From Verrucomicrobiota bacterium (lineage in GTDB: Bacteria; Verrucomicrobiota; Lentisphaeria; JABSQK01; JAJFLO01), in assembly GCA_021772635.1 (NCBI GenBank), contig JAJFLP010000113.1, positions 83,309 to 147,308 on the forward strand: DNA of 64,000 bases, read 5' to 3'. This document shows, piece after piece, positions 31,598-39,083 of the stretch (within the stretch, counting starts at the first letter, position 1; every line of letters starts with the position of its first letter). The notes below the pieces were generated by a model. That model did no database searches, had not been told where the DNA came from, and saw only the letters and a list, made by a program, of their open reading frames with translations. The position numbers were made by a program, and so were the translations under genes.

Positions 31598-32495
31598 ACT
31601 TCCGAATTTTAAAGATCATACGGTGCTGAGGCTTGGCACCGCTATACTCGTTGCCGCCTATGCGTAGATAGTAGTCGCCTTCTGCCGTATCGTCCGGGAT
31701 CGGGAAAAAACGTGAAAACAGCTTTTTCTCGCCAGCGTTTATATCGCCGAGATAGAACATTTTGCCGTCTAACCATTCCCAGCGACTGACGCTTCGTGCA
31801 AGGACTCTATAGACAACGCCCTCATCACCCTCGTTTCTCGCAGAGACTGAAAGCTTCGCCGTGTCGCCGGGAGCATAAGTTGCTTGGTCCAAGACCCCGC
31901 CGATGCTCAAGTTCTCCTCGCGCGAATTAATTCTGCTTTCGTAAAATATACCGAGTTCTTGGTATATTTGAGCGCGTGTTAGCGTCAATTCTTGAATCCC
32001 GAGACGCTTATTGGCGAACTGAAGGGTTGACGACTGGTGTTGCAAATCCTCAAACAGCGAGAGGATCTTTTCGCGGTCATCCAGGAGAATACCTTTGAGA
32101 TCAGTCCGCGTCGTGACCCCTAAATACATGAAATCTTCGCTCGCAACCGGACCGTTATCAATAATTTCTTCCCGCACGATTATATCACCGTGTATAAATT
32201 CGTCTGGAACTAATCGTTGCTCCCCCGGTTCGTTATTGGCGCCTTTAATTCGTACTAAAACTAATTTTTCGAAAATCGGAATCTCTTTGATAGTGACCCT
32301 GTCGAGATGCCTGAACTTGAACGCGAGAAAACCATTCTCTGTGCCCTTGAATTTCAGGTCAATGACCGGATCACTCTCGGTCGAAATCAGGTCTTTATTT
32401 AATAGTTTTCCCGGATAAACCTGCGAGATCTCTTCCGCGTGACCATTTAGATTGAACCAGATAAAAACCAGCGTGAATAAACAGGGGTATTTCAT
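31596..32495 (-). CDS. Secreted protein of unknown function
   Basis: 299 residues with a signal peptide (MKYPCLFTLVFIWFNLNGHA). No known domain is obvious in the first 190 residues. The last 100 (TYAPGDTAKLSVSARNEGDEGVVYRVLARSVSRW, ending in GDYYLRIGG) resemble the beta-sandwich repeats found in CARDB-like or DUF11-like secreted proteins. Its ATG overlaps the stop of the upstream secreted-protein gene by 4 bases (ATGA), so they are an operon. The stop codon lies in a repeat end. It is probably periplasmic; its function is unknown. Confidence 0.7.
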   Translation of the reverse strand: MKYPCLFTLVFIWFNLNGHAEEISQVYPGKLLNKDLISTESDPVIDLKFKGTENGFLAFKFRHLDRVTIKEIPIFEKLVLVRIKGANNEPGEQRLVPDEFIHGDIIVREEIIDNGPVASEDFMYLGVTTRTDLKGILLDDREKILSLFEDLQHQSSTLQFANKRLGIQELTLTRAQIYQELGIFYESRINSREENLSIGGVLDQATYAPGDTAKLSVSARNEGDEGVVYRVLARSVSRWEWLDGKMFYLGDINAGEKKLFSRFFPIPDDTAEGDYYLRIGGNEYSGAKPQHRMIFKIRK

Positions 32496-33346
32496 AATGC
32501 AGCTTTCAATCTCTTCAAATACATTTTCTTCGCGCTGCTTACCGTCGTGATCATGCGCAGTTCAACCTCAGGATTACAAGCTTCAGGCAGCTCACCTACC
32601 GCTTTGCCGCGGAGGAATAGATTGTAGAATACACCACCAAACATCTCCCAGCTCTCCCGACGCGACAGGTCAGGCTCCTTCCATTTTGTAACGGACCAGT
32701 ATGAAGCCGTTGGATCGTCAATTTCAGACACCATGAATTTTCTCGGGAGCGCATATTCGCTGCGCCCGATACTGGAAGCCCAGGCTGTAAAATCGTTAGC
32801 GCAGAAGAAGTTGATTCCGCGCAGTGGTTGCTCGGGATTACTCGTCGAATAACGGGGTTCTGTTTCGCGGAATGTTAACGAATGGCTACCGCTGCTTATC
32901 GATTTTCTAATCGTTTCTGCGCTCACACGTTCGGCATTGAGGTAACCGATGAACATTTGTTCCGTAACCGCGTCGCTAAGATAATAGCGCTTCGCGTTGC
33001 CACGTTGAAGGGTAAAGCGTAACTTGAATCCGTTTATAACTTCCGCGGGAGGTTCGAGTTGTCGAAAAGCATTACTTAGCTGTTCCCTGAGTTCCTTGAC
33101 TTCGTTTCTGGATATCACCTCTCCGATTTGTTTGTAACTCGATTCGGCGCGGATAAATAGTTTATACTGCTCAATCGGCTCAGTTTTCTTCAACAAATCC
33201 TTTAAGATATTTCTTACTAGAAAAAGAGAGTCGCTCCAATCAACCTCGTCCACGCTCTCGTCAGTGGCGCCCAGTTCCAGGACCGGAATGAGGGTGAGTA
33301 GTATGATCAAATTCAGAAGAAAAAGAGAAGTTCGGGAAATCAACAT
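32492..33346 (-). CDS. Secreted protein, partner of the downstream gene
   Basis: 284 residues with a signal peptide (SRTSLFLLNLIILLTLIPVLELGATD). The middle is helical (VRNILKDLLKKTEPIEQYKLF, EVKELREQLSNAFRQL). The C-terminal half has NPEQPLRGINFFCANDFTAWASSIGRSEYALPRKFMVSEID and ends with KKMYLKRLKAAL. I do not recognise a family. It is co-translated with the next gene. The upstream 1.7 kb have no gene in this direction. Confidence 0.7.
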   Translation of the reverse strand: MLISRTSLFLLNLIILLTLIPVLELGATDESVDEVDWSDSLFLVRNILKDLLKKTEPIEQYKLFIRAESSYKQIGEVISRNEVKELREQLSNAFRQLEPPAEVINGFKLRFTLQRGNAKRYYLSDAVTEQMFIGYLNAERVSAETIRKSISSGSHSLTFRETEPRYSTSNPEQPLRGINFFCANDFTAWASSIGRSEYALPRKFMVSEIDDPTASYWSVTKWKEPDLSRRESWEMFGGVFYNLFLRGKAVGELPEACNPEVELRMITTVSSAKKMYLKRLKAAL

Positions 33347-33608
33347 GGTTTATAGGGAAATATATGTTTGAAAGTATCAGAGTCAGGCTAGAATATAGAC
33401 AAGTGGGTATCGTTTGCAAGTATGTGTATTCCCGCGCGGAGATATAAGGAGAATACAGATCCTCTTAGCCACTGAGCGGTGTTAGTCCCGCATGCGGGAG
33501 TACGTACCTAACGGGTACGTACACAAAATCACTGCCTGGCTCAGCGACGAAATTTATGCATAATGTAAGCTGGTTGCTTAGAAACGGCGGATTTCCCGTG
33601 CTTGCAGC

Positions 33609-33791
33609 CTAGCCTGATCCATGCATGAATTTCGTCACGAGAGCTTGCAGTGCGTTTGAGATCAATAAGTTACGAAGGTTTCAAGGCTGAAGGAATAGCG
33701 AGCTACTTCAAAGTCTTGGGTTCTTTGTAAGTCATTTAGGTCATGTGCAATGCGTGCTCGCAGTAGAAAGTTCATGCATAGATTAGGCTAG
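33609..33791. mobile_element. CTAG-bounded element, second full copy (inverted)
   Basis: Starts CTAGCCTGATCCATGCA and ends TGCATAGATTAGGCTAG. It is the reverse complement of 10141-10322 with about 90 percent identity by eye, including AAGGCTGAAGGAATAGCGAG and CAAAGTCTTGGGTTCTTTG. It has no ORF. Its last CTAG is also the first CTAG of the next element. Confidence 0.8.
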
Positions 33792-34066
33792 TGTCCCGTG
33801 TCTTGAATTCCTTTACATTTGACGAGATGAATTTTTGCGCTTCAAGTGCGTCACTGAGAATAAGGCGATGCCGTAGTATCGTCGTTTTTCACTGACGTGT
33901 CTTGAGCGCCAAAAGGCACTCGCCCAAAGGGTTACGTCTATTTCAGTACAGGGCGGCGTTAGTGAGTTTGGTACGTACCTACGGGTACTTACACAAAATC
34001 ACTGCCTACCCCTGCACTAAAATAGACGTAATCAAATGTAAGGGAATTTAAGACACAGGCCACTAG
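33788..34066. mobile_element. 279-bp element with about 35-bp terminal inverted repeats
   Basis: Left end GTGTCTTGAATTCCTTTACA and right end, reverse-complemented, GTGTCTTAAATTCCCTTACA; 23 of the 25 best bases match. CTAG lies at both outer ends. Inside is a second inverted pair, TACGTCTATTTCAGT and ACTAAAATAGACGTA. The internal words TACGTACC and ACACAAAATCACTGCCT also occur at 33511-33537. No transposase frame exists, so it is MITE-like. Confidence 0.7.
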
Positions 34067-34109
34067 TTCCATAAGGCTATAACGACCGCGGCAATCTTTA
34101 CTCGCCAAG

Positions 34110-34202
34110 TATACTGCAAGCAGTACAATTTTTGGATAACTCGCACCTAACCACGCGAGAGAATTCGAACGATATTTCGAAAACCTGATGATTTTCGGTA
34201 TA
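34110..34202. repeat. Interspersed double-hairpin repeat, copy H
   Basis: TATACTGCAAGCAGTACAAT, TTTTTGGATAACTC, then TTCGAACGATATTTCGAAAACC and TTTTCGGTATA. Same orientation as copy C. Confidence 0.75.
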
Positions 34203-34247
34203 CAGTAAAATCTGGCCGCCGTGATTACCTCAATTATGTCGTCGTAG

Positions 34248-34453
34248 TAAGACCCTGTTCAAAAAGGGTTCTACCCGATATTTATTAGTCAAATTCACTG
34301 ACGAATTTCTGGATTTTCCGATGACTTTGCACTATTCGGTATGGATTACTTGCGGTTGTCCCTGAGTAGGATAGACATTCCTGTCTGTCCAATCGATGCG
34401 GTCTGCCTAGATAGAAAAGAATGTCTATCCTACTACCTTTCGAACAGGGTCTA
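34248..34453. mobile_element. 206-bp nested inverted-repeat element
   Basis: Outer ends TAAGACCCTGTTC and GAACAGGGTCTA are inverted repeats. Inside, GTAGGATAGACATTC (34366-34380) is repeated as its exact reverse complement GAATGTCTATCCTAC (34419-34433), a perfect 15-bp stem. There is no coding frame. This is most likely a MITE or a decayed insertion with a second palindrome nested in it. Confidence 0.65.
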
Positions 34454-34475
34454 GTACGTCTGTCACTGATTTATT

Positions 34476-34552
34476 TATACCGAACGTCTGGTCGAACAGT
34501 CGTCGCCCAGGTGGCTTATTCCGGTTAAAAAACTCGAAGACGTTCGGCATAT
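34476..34552. repeat. Interspersed hairpin repeat, copy I
   Basis: TATACCGAACGTC, CCGGTTAAAAAACTCGAAG, ACGTTCGGCATAT. It is followed by ATACGGTGCCCTATAAACAC, and the same downstream sequence follows a hairpin repeat at 40820-40880. The shared flank shows that part of the neighbouring DNA was copied along. Confidence 0.65.
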
Positions 34553-34643
34553 GATACGGTGCCCTATAAACACAAATAGTATGTGTCCCCAATCTTTTGA
34601 CCCCAATCTTTCCGAATTTTATACTTTTTCGTAAATTTCGTAA

Positions 34644-34672
34644 TTGACATTCGTTTACGTACATTTGATATT
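34644..34672 (+). promoter_or_regulatory. Candidate promoter for the island leader
   Basis: A perfect TTGACA (34644-34649) followed after 17 bases by GATATT (4 of 6 consensus positions). It is the best promoter match between the repeats and the amidoligase island, and points at the structured leader and terminators that follow. Confidence 0.45.
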
Positions 34673-34744
34673 CACGTTCGTCTTCGTATTTATAAAAAAG
34701 ACTTTTTACGTAACCGCGTTAAGACGCACGAAACAGATCCTGAA

Positions 34745-34807
34745 ATGCAAGAATTTGTAGGGCGACAACGCCGGATCTTGTATGGATGGATAATGGCCGC
34801 ACTATAA
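34745..34807 (+). CDS. Candidate 20-aa leader peptide
   Basis: ATG at 34745, stop TAA at 34805; the peptide begins MQEFVGRQRR and ends MAAL. The stop codon overlaps the first strand of the competing hairpins described next, the arrangement of a translated attenuator leader. There is no clear Shine-Dalgarno, so it may not be translated. Confidence 0.25.
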   Translation: MQEFVGRQRRILYGWIMAAL

Positions 34808-34947
34808 AAGGTCGGCACGCCACGGTATGGTGTGCTGTATTGGGTTTGTCATCGTCCGAATCTATTTAGTCCACGTTCAATAGTGCGTCCGAAATTCACT
34901 GGAGATAACCGCACTATCGATTAATGTTCTATCGACAGTGCGGTTTT
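34797..34947 (+). promoter_or_regulatory. Candidate attenuator with mutually exclusive hairpins
   Basis: CGCACTAT occurs at 34798-34805 and again at 34910-34917. ATAGTGCG at 34880-34887 can pair perfectly with either. If it pairs with the first, the second is free to form the terminator stem at 34909-34943; if it pairs with the second, that terminator cannot form. A separate stem GCACGCC/GGTGTGC lies at 34815-34835. The pattern is read directly; function as an attenuator is inference, and a stand-alone small RNA is an alternative. Confidence 0.4.
34909..34947 (+). terminator. Intrinsic terminator-like hairpin
   Basis: CCGCACTATCGAT pairs with ATCGACAGTGCGG (12 of 13 pairs), followed by TTTT. 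The stem is long and strong, but the T-run is short. Confidence 0.6.
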
Positions 34948-34965
34948 GAAACGGTACCCCAGCAG

Positions 34966-35003
34966 AGCCGCATTGTTGAGAGACGATGCGGCTTTTATAT
35001 TTT
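34966..35003 (+). terminator. Second intrinsic terminator
   Basis: AGCCGCAT, 12-base loop, ATGCGGCT, then TTTTATATTTTT. It is a textbook shape, 19 bases after the first terminator and 38 bases before the small ORF that opens the island. Confidence 0.75.
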
Positions 35004-35041
35004 TAAAAGTTGGGACATAACACTTTATTACGGAGTTATTT

Positions 35042-35137
35042 ATGAAAACGAAATCACCGTATTTCAAAAAGACAATTGAGCACCTGAATTTCGCCCAGAA
35101 AACGCTTGAAATTATTCTTCCATACGGAGGCCGCTAG
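35042..35137 (+). CDS. 31-aa small ORF opening the amidoligase island
   Basis: Too short for the ORF track. The ATG has CGGAG at six-base spacing. The peptide is basic and amphipathic at the N-terminus (MKTKSPYFKKTIEHLN) and ends LPYGGR. The stop is five bases before the first ATP-grasp gene, and the GGAGG used by that gene lies inside the last codons, so the two are translationally coupled. It could be a precursor or carrier peptide for the ligases, or only a coupling leader. I do not recognise it. Confidence 0.5.
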   Translation: MKTKSPYFKKTIEHLNFAQKTLEIILPYGGR

Positions 35138-35142
35138 CTATT

Positions 35143-36444
35143 ATGAAAAATTCGTATTGTGATCCTATCAATAACTCTGCCCCAAAAAAAATATTATTTA
35201 TACATAGCGGTTCCTCGAAAAAATATTTAGCATTCGAAACTGCCTTTCGCATCGGCGTCGAGCCATATCTCCTCCATCCAGGCCCTGGCTGGGGGGATGA
35301 TTATGCCTGCGAAACATTCTACACCCGCGACCTCCCTCTCTCCGAAACGCTACAAATTGCCGAAGAATCCCATCAGAAAATAGGCTTCAATGGTGTGGCT
35401 ACATTCTGGGAGGAAGACGTGCCAACATGTGCACTGATCGCAGAGCGCCTCGAATTGCCCGGTAACACTCCACGTGCGGCGATTAATGCCCGAAGCAAAT
35501 ACGCCATGCGACGGGCACTTCAACAGGCAGATGTTCCCGTGCCCCGATTTCACCTGATTACCAGCGAACGCTCTTTGTTGCAGACATGCCGAAAACTGAC
35601 CTTCCCCGTCGTACTTAAACCCGAATGGGGCGCAGACAGCGAATGGGTTACGCTTATAAGAACCGAGGACGACGTTTCTCGCGTATTTAGGCGGGTTAAA
35701 GACTTGGCGCGAGTTCAAAATAGTATCTACCCATATCCTGAGAATCGTTTTTTGATCGAAAAATACATGCGTGGTCCGGAGGTTAGTGTCGAAGGTGTTG
35801 TATCCAACGGCCATGTAACGATTTATGCGATCATTGACAAAGCCAAGATGGATGATGAGTCGTTTATTGAACGTGGTGAGACGACTCCGTCACAGTTGCC
35901 TCCTTCCGTCCAGGAAGATGTTTCGGACATGGTACGGCGGGGCGTTCACGCCCTTGGACTAACTAATTCAGGTGTTCATGCGGAAATAAAAATAACGCCT
36001 TCGGGTCCGCGCATCGTCGAGATTGGCGCTCGGATGGGCGGGGACTGCATACAGCCGCTTGTAAAACGGGTGTACGGCATCGATTTGGTTGAGGAGAATA
36101 TCAAGGTCGCATTCGGCATGCCGCCGAGCGCGCCGCGTGTGGCTGCTGGTTTCGGGCTGTCCGGTACGTTGGTGCCGAATCAACCAGGCCGATTACAATT
36201 GATGCCGATCGGGTTTTCAAAGATACCAAAAAACGTCATCGAAATCGTGGTGACAAAGCAAAATGGAGATCATGTGTTGACGCCGCCGCTTGGATACGAC
36301 AACCTCGCATGGATTAGTGTTTGGGGTAGGTCATATCGAAGCGCGAAAAAGAACCTTTCCGAGTACATGGCGCGTGTAGCCGAGGCATGTATCATTCATC
36401 CGCAAAATATGCCGCATACGTCCGACATGATGCTCACGGATTAA
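35143..36444 (+). CDS. ATP-grasp ligase A (amino-acid ligase-like)
   Basis: 433 residues. ATP-grasp order: N-terminal Rossmann-like lobe (KILFIHSGSSKKYLAFETA), the ATP lysine in FPVVLKPEWGADSEWV, the hinge EKYMRGPEVSVEGVV, and the metal-binding HAEIKITPSGPRIVEIGARMGGD. This pattern is that of the dipeptide/amino-acid ligase branch (BacD-, carnosine-synthase-like), not carbamoyl phosphate synthase or a purine enzyme. It would activate a carboxylate as acyl phosphate and join an amine. Substrates are unknown. It begins a run of four co-directional genes (A, B, C, decarboxylase). Confidence 0.85.
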   Translation: MKNSYCDPINNSAPKKILFIHSGSSKKYLAFETAFRIGVEPYLLHPGPGWGDDYACETFYTRDLPLSETLQIAEESHQKIGFNGVATFWEEDVPTCALIAERLELPGNTPRAAINARSKYAMRRALQQADVPVPRFHLITSERSLLQTCRKLTFPVVLKPEWGADSEWVTLIRTEDDVSRVFRRVKDLARVQNSIYPYPENRFLIEKYMRGPEVSVEGVVSNGHVTIYAIIDKAKMDDESFIERGETTPSQLPPSVQEDVSDMVRRGVHALGLTNSGVHAEIKITPSGPRIVEIGARMGGDCIQPLVKRVYGIDLVEENIKVAFGMPPSAPRVAAGFGLSGTLVPNQPGRLQLMPIGFSKIPKNVIEIVVTKQNGDHVLTPPLGYDNLAWISVWGRSYRSAKKNLSEYMARVAEACIIHPQNMPHTSDMMLTD

Positions 36445-36460
36445 TTTTCTCAGTCATCAT

Positions 36461-37789
36461 ATGAAACATATTCTAATTGTTCACACTGCCGTCGATCCAG
36501 CCCCGTATACGCTTTCTCTATCTGCCGGGTATCGATTCGCCTTGCTTAAAAAGTGCCCAACAAAACGTGACTATGACTGTTTTGATCGTGTCCTCGATGT
36601 GTGCTACGAAGACGACATTGGAGAAGCGCTCGCACAGGTTCGGTCACTGCATGAACGGGACCCCCTAAACGGGGTTCTTAGTTTTTCCGAGAGTGGCGTA
36701 TTAATGGCTTCGTTTATCGCGCGCGACTTGCAGCTCCCCGGCAGTGCGCCGCCTGCGGTCCTCCGCGCCCGGAACAAATATCTGATGCGTCGAGCCATTC
36801 AAACTGCCGGTCTACCATCTCCGCGTTTTCATCTTGTTCGTTCGGCACAGCAAATTCAGAAGGTCATTCGTCGGCATGGGAATCCGATGGTCCTGAAACC
36901 CATTAGCGGGTCTTCCAGCTATGGAGTAATTCGGCTTACACCGAAAGATTCATTGAGTGAGATCAACGCTCATCTAACGGAAGTCAGACGTTACATACAA
37001 ACCTATCGCCAGCAGAATACTCAATATCCCTTCGAATTCTGGCTGCCGGGCTCGGGCTACGGGATAAATATTTCGGACGTTATGGATCCGGAAATTGAAT
37101 TTCTCCTGGAGGATTTCATTGATGGCGTCCAGGTGAGTGTCGATGGAATCGTGTCCAGAGACTCGGTTTCCTGTTTCGGAGTGATAGAAGTTGAGCGGGT
37201 GAAGCACGACGACTATTTCATCGAGTACGAGGAGTGGATGCCGACTCATCTCGGAGCGGACCGGGAAATGGAGATTCAGGACATTGTCATGAAAACGATC
37301 CGCGCGATCGGTCTAAACAACAGCTGTTTTCACTGTGAATTGAAGCTAAACGAGAGCGGAATTTTCCCTATAGAAATCGCGGCTCGACGAGGTGCGGATA
37401 ATGTCACTGATTTCTTGAAACGCGTGACGGGGGTGAATATTTACGAGGAAGCCATGCGTATCGCCGCAGGGGAGTATAGGGTCTATGATTCAGTGTTATA
37501 TAAAGGCTGCATGAAGATGCGCTACTTCTTACCCGAAACGCCAGGCACACTAATTCGCATCAACGGCGCCAAGACCGTGCGGCAGGACTCACGGGTTAGT
37601 GAATTACACCTTGAATACGCCCCTGGCGACCGAGTTCTGACACCCCCGGACAGCTACGAATTCCTAGGGTACCTGAGCGTATTCGACCGTACACCAGACG
37701 CTGCTGCTGCTGCCCTGGAATCGTTGTATGCCCAAATAAGCTTTGATATTGACTCGACCACGAAAAGCGAATTGGTGACCGCATCGTGA
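36461..37789 (+). CDS. ATP-grasp ligase B (amino-acid ligase-like)
   Basis: 442 residues, 16 bp after ligase A. N-lobe KHILIVHTAVDPAPYTLSLS; lysine in GNPMVLKPISGSSSYGVIRL; hinge LLEDFIDGVQVSVDGIVS; metal site FHCELKLNESGIFPIEIAARRGADN. Compared with A, a stretch of about 35 residues (RYIQTYRQQNTQYPFEFW) is inserted after the ATP lysine motif, and the last aspartate of the metal motif is in RRGAD rather than RMGGD. The two are clearly paralogous in layout but diverged, so they likely join different substrates. Confidence 0.85.
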   Translation: MKHILIVHTAVDPAPYTLSLSAGYRFALLKKCPTKRDYDCFDRVLDVCYEDDIGEALAQVRSLHERDPLNGVLSFSESGVLMASFIARDLQLPGSAPPAVLRARNKYLMRRAIQTAGLPSPRFHLVRSAQQIQKVIRRHGNPMVLKPISGSSSYGVIRLTPKDSLSEINAHLTEVRRYIQTYRQQNTQYPFEFWLPGSGYGINISDVMDPEIEFLLEDFIDGVQVSVDGIVSRDSVSCFGVIEVERVKHDDYFIEYEEWMPTHLGADREMEIQDIVMKTIRAIGLNNSCFHCELKLNESGIFPIEIAARRGADNVTDFLKRVTGVNIYEEAMRIAAGEYRVYDSVLYKGCMKMRYFLPETPGTLIRINGAKTVRQDSRVSELHLEYAPGDRVLTPPDSYEFLGYLSVFDRTPDAAAAALESLYAQISFDIDSTTKSELVTAS

Positions 37790-39033
37790 AAATTTCACAA
37801 GCAGTCTTATTCGTCCAGCCCAGTAACGACTACGCTCACCGTATTCGACGGCATATCCCGGACGCGGTGATGCTTGCGACTCCAGAGCGGGCGGAGCAAT
37901 TGAAGGATCATCCCCTCGTGATTAGCAGCGATATTAATTGTCTCGAATCCACATATCAAATCGTGTCCAAATTTGCGCAGGATCACCAACTGCAATATGT
38001 CGGCATCACAACTTTTATTTGTGAAAGCATGGAGGTTACGGCAGAATTAGCAATGCTCCTGGAACTGCCGTTTCACGATTCCGCGGCAGTATTTAATACA
38101 CGTAACAAAGCACAGACATGGGCGTTGTGGAACCATGCCGGGGTCTCTACCCCGGAGTCTTGTCAAGTTTCCAACATTGATGATTTGGTGGTGTTCAGTG
38201 ATCGTGTACCGGGTCCGTGGATTCTCAAGCCGTGTAGCGGATCCGGTAGTGAGTGGGTATTACGTGTTGATGATTCGACGAAGTTGCCACTGTCGCATCA
38301 GCGGATGGCAGACAGACTATCCTCCCATAGAAACGTCCCGATACCCTACATAGTTCAGCAATTCATTGAAGGACGCGAGTTCAGCGCGGATCTAATGATA
38401 ACGTCAGATAGTATGTCAGTACTGCGTCTTACTGAAAAATACCTCGTTCCGTGTGCGGGCCACGCGGGGCATGTCGGGGCGTACTTCCCCGGGCAGGTGA
38501 GCGAAGACGATTTTTGTTTAATGAAAGTTGTGTTCGATCGCGGTGTAAAGGCTCTCGGAATAGAGCGGGGGATCGTCATGGTTGATGCTATCTTGACCGA
38601 CACCGGGTTTTACCTGTTGGAAATGGCATTGCGACCGGGAGGCGATTGTCTACCTGACTTTTGTTTGTATTCTTCGGGCTATGACCCGATCAAGGCAGCA
38701 TGCAACCTGATTCTCGGTCATAATCCTGCCGTCTCGTTTAATCAACATGAAATCAACGTTGCCGGATTACATTTGACCTCTGATTGGCAGGGTGTGGTCA
38801 CAGCTATCGATTTCAGGCGTTTGAGTGATGATCCTGCGGTACTTCATGTTTCCCCGTATTGCGGCGTGGGGGATCGAATCGCCTCCATGCGTGAGTGTTA
38901 CGGAAATTCAATCCTGGCTGCGTGTATTGCGCACTATAATAATCCGAAAGAGTTGCCGATTTTAATTGAGCGTTTAACTCAACTAATTGATATCTCGATC
39001 GACAGTTCACCTGAAGATTTACAGTACGATTGA
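37786..39033 (+). CDS. ATP-grasp ligase C (amino-acid ligase-like)
   Basis: 415 residues, GTG start overlapping the stop of ligase B by 4 bases. The N-lobe has LFVQPSNDYAHRIRRHIPDAVML. ATP-binding lysine: GPWILKPCSGSGSEWVLRV. Hinge: VQQFIEGREFSADLMI. Metal site: MVDAILTDTGFYLLEMALRPGGD, ending RPGGD as in BacD-like ligases. Tight overlap indicates co-translation. Three different ATP-grasp ligases in a row argue for a stepwise assembly of at least three amide bonds or three donor groups. Confidence 0.82.
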   Translation: MKISQAVLFVQPSNDYAHRIRRHIPDAVMLATPERAEQLKDHPLVISSDINCLESTYQIVSKFAQDHQLQYVGITTFICESMEVTAELAMLLELPFHDSAAVFNTRNKAQTWALWNHAGVSTPESCQVSNIDDLVVFSDRVPGPWILKPCSGSGSEWVLRVDDSTKLPLSHQRMADRLSSHRNVPIPYIVQQFIEGREFSADLMITSDSMSVLRLTEKYLVPCAGHAGHVGAYFPGQVSEDDFCLMKVVFDRGVKALGIERGIVMVDAILTDTGFYLLEMALRPGGDCLPDFCLYSSGYDPIKAACNLILGHNPAVSFNQHEINVAGLHLTSDWQGVVTAIDFRRLSDDPAVLHVSPYCGVGDRIASMRECYGNSILAACIAHYNNPKELPILIERLTQLIDISIDSSPEDLQYD

Positions 39034-39083
39034 GAGCTAGAAAAAGTTAGCCTTTAATTTTTCACAATTCGATAGTGATCAGA

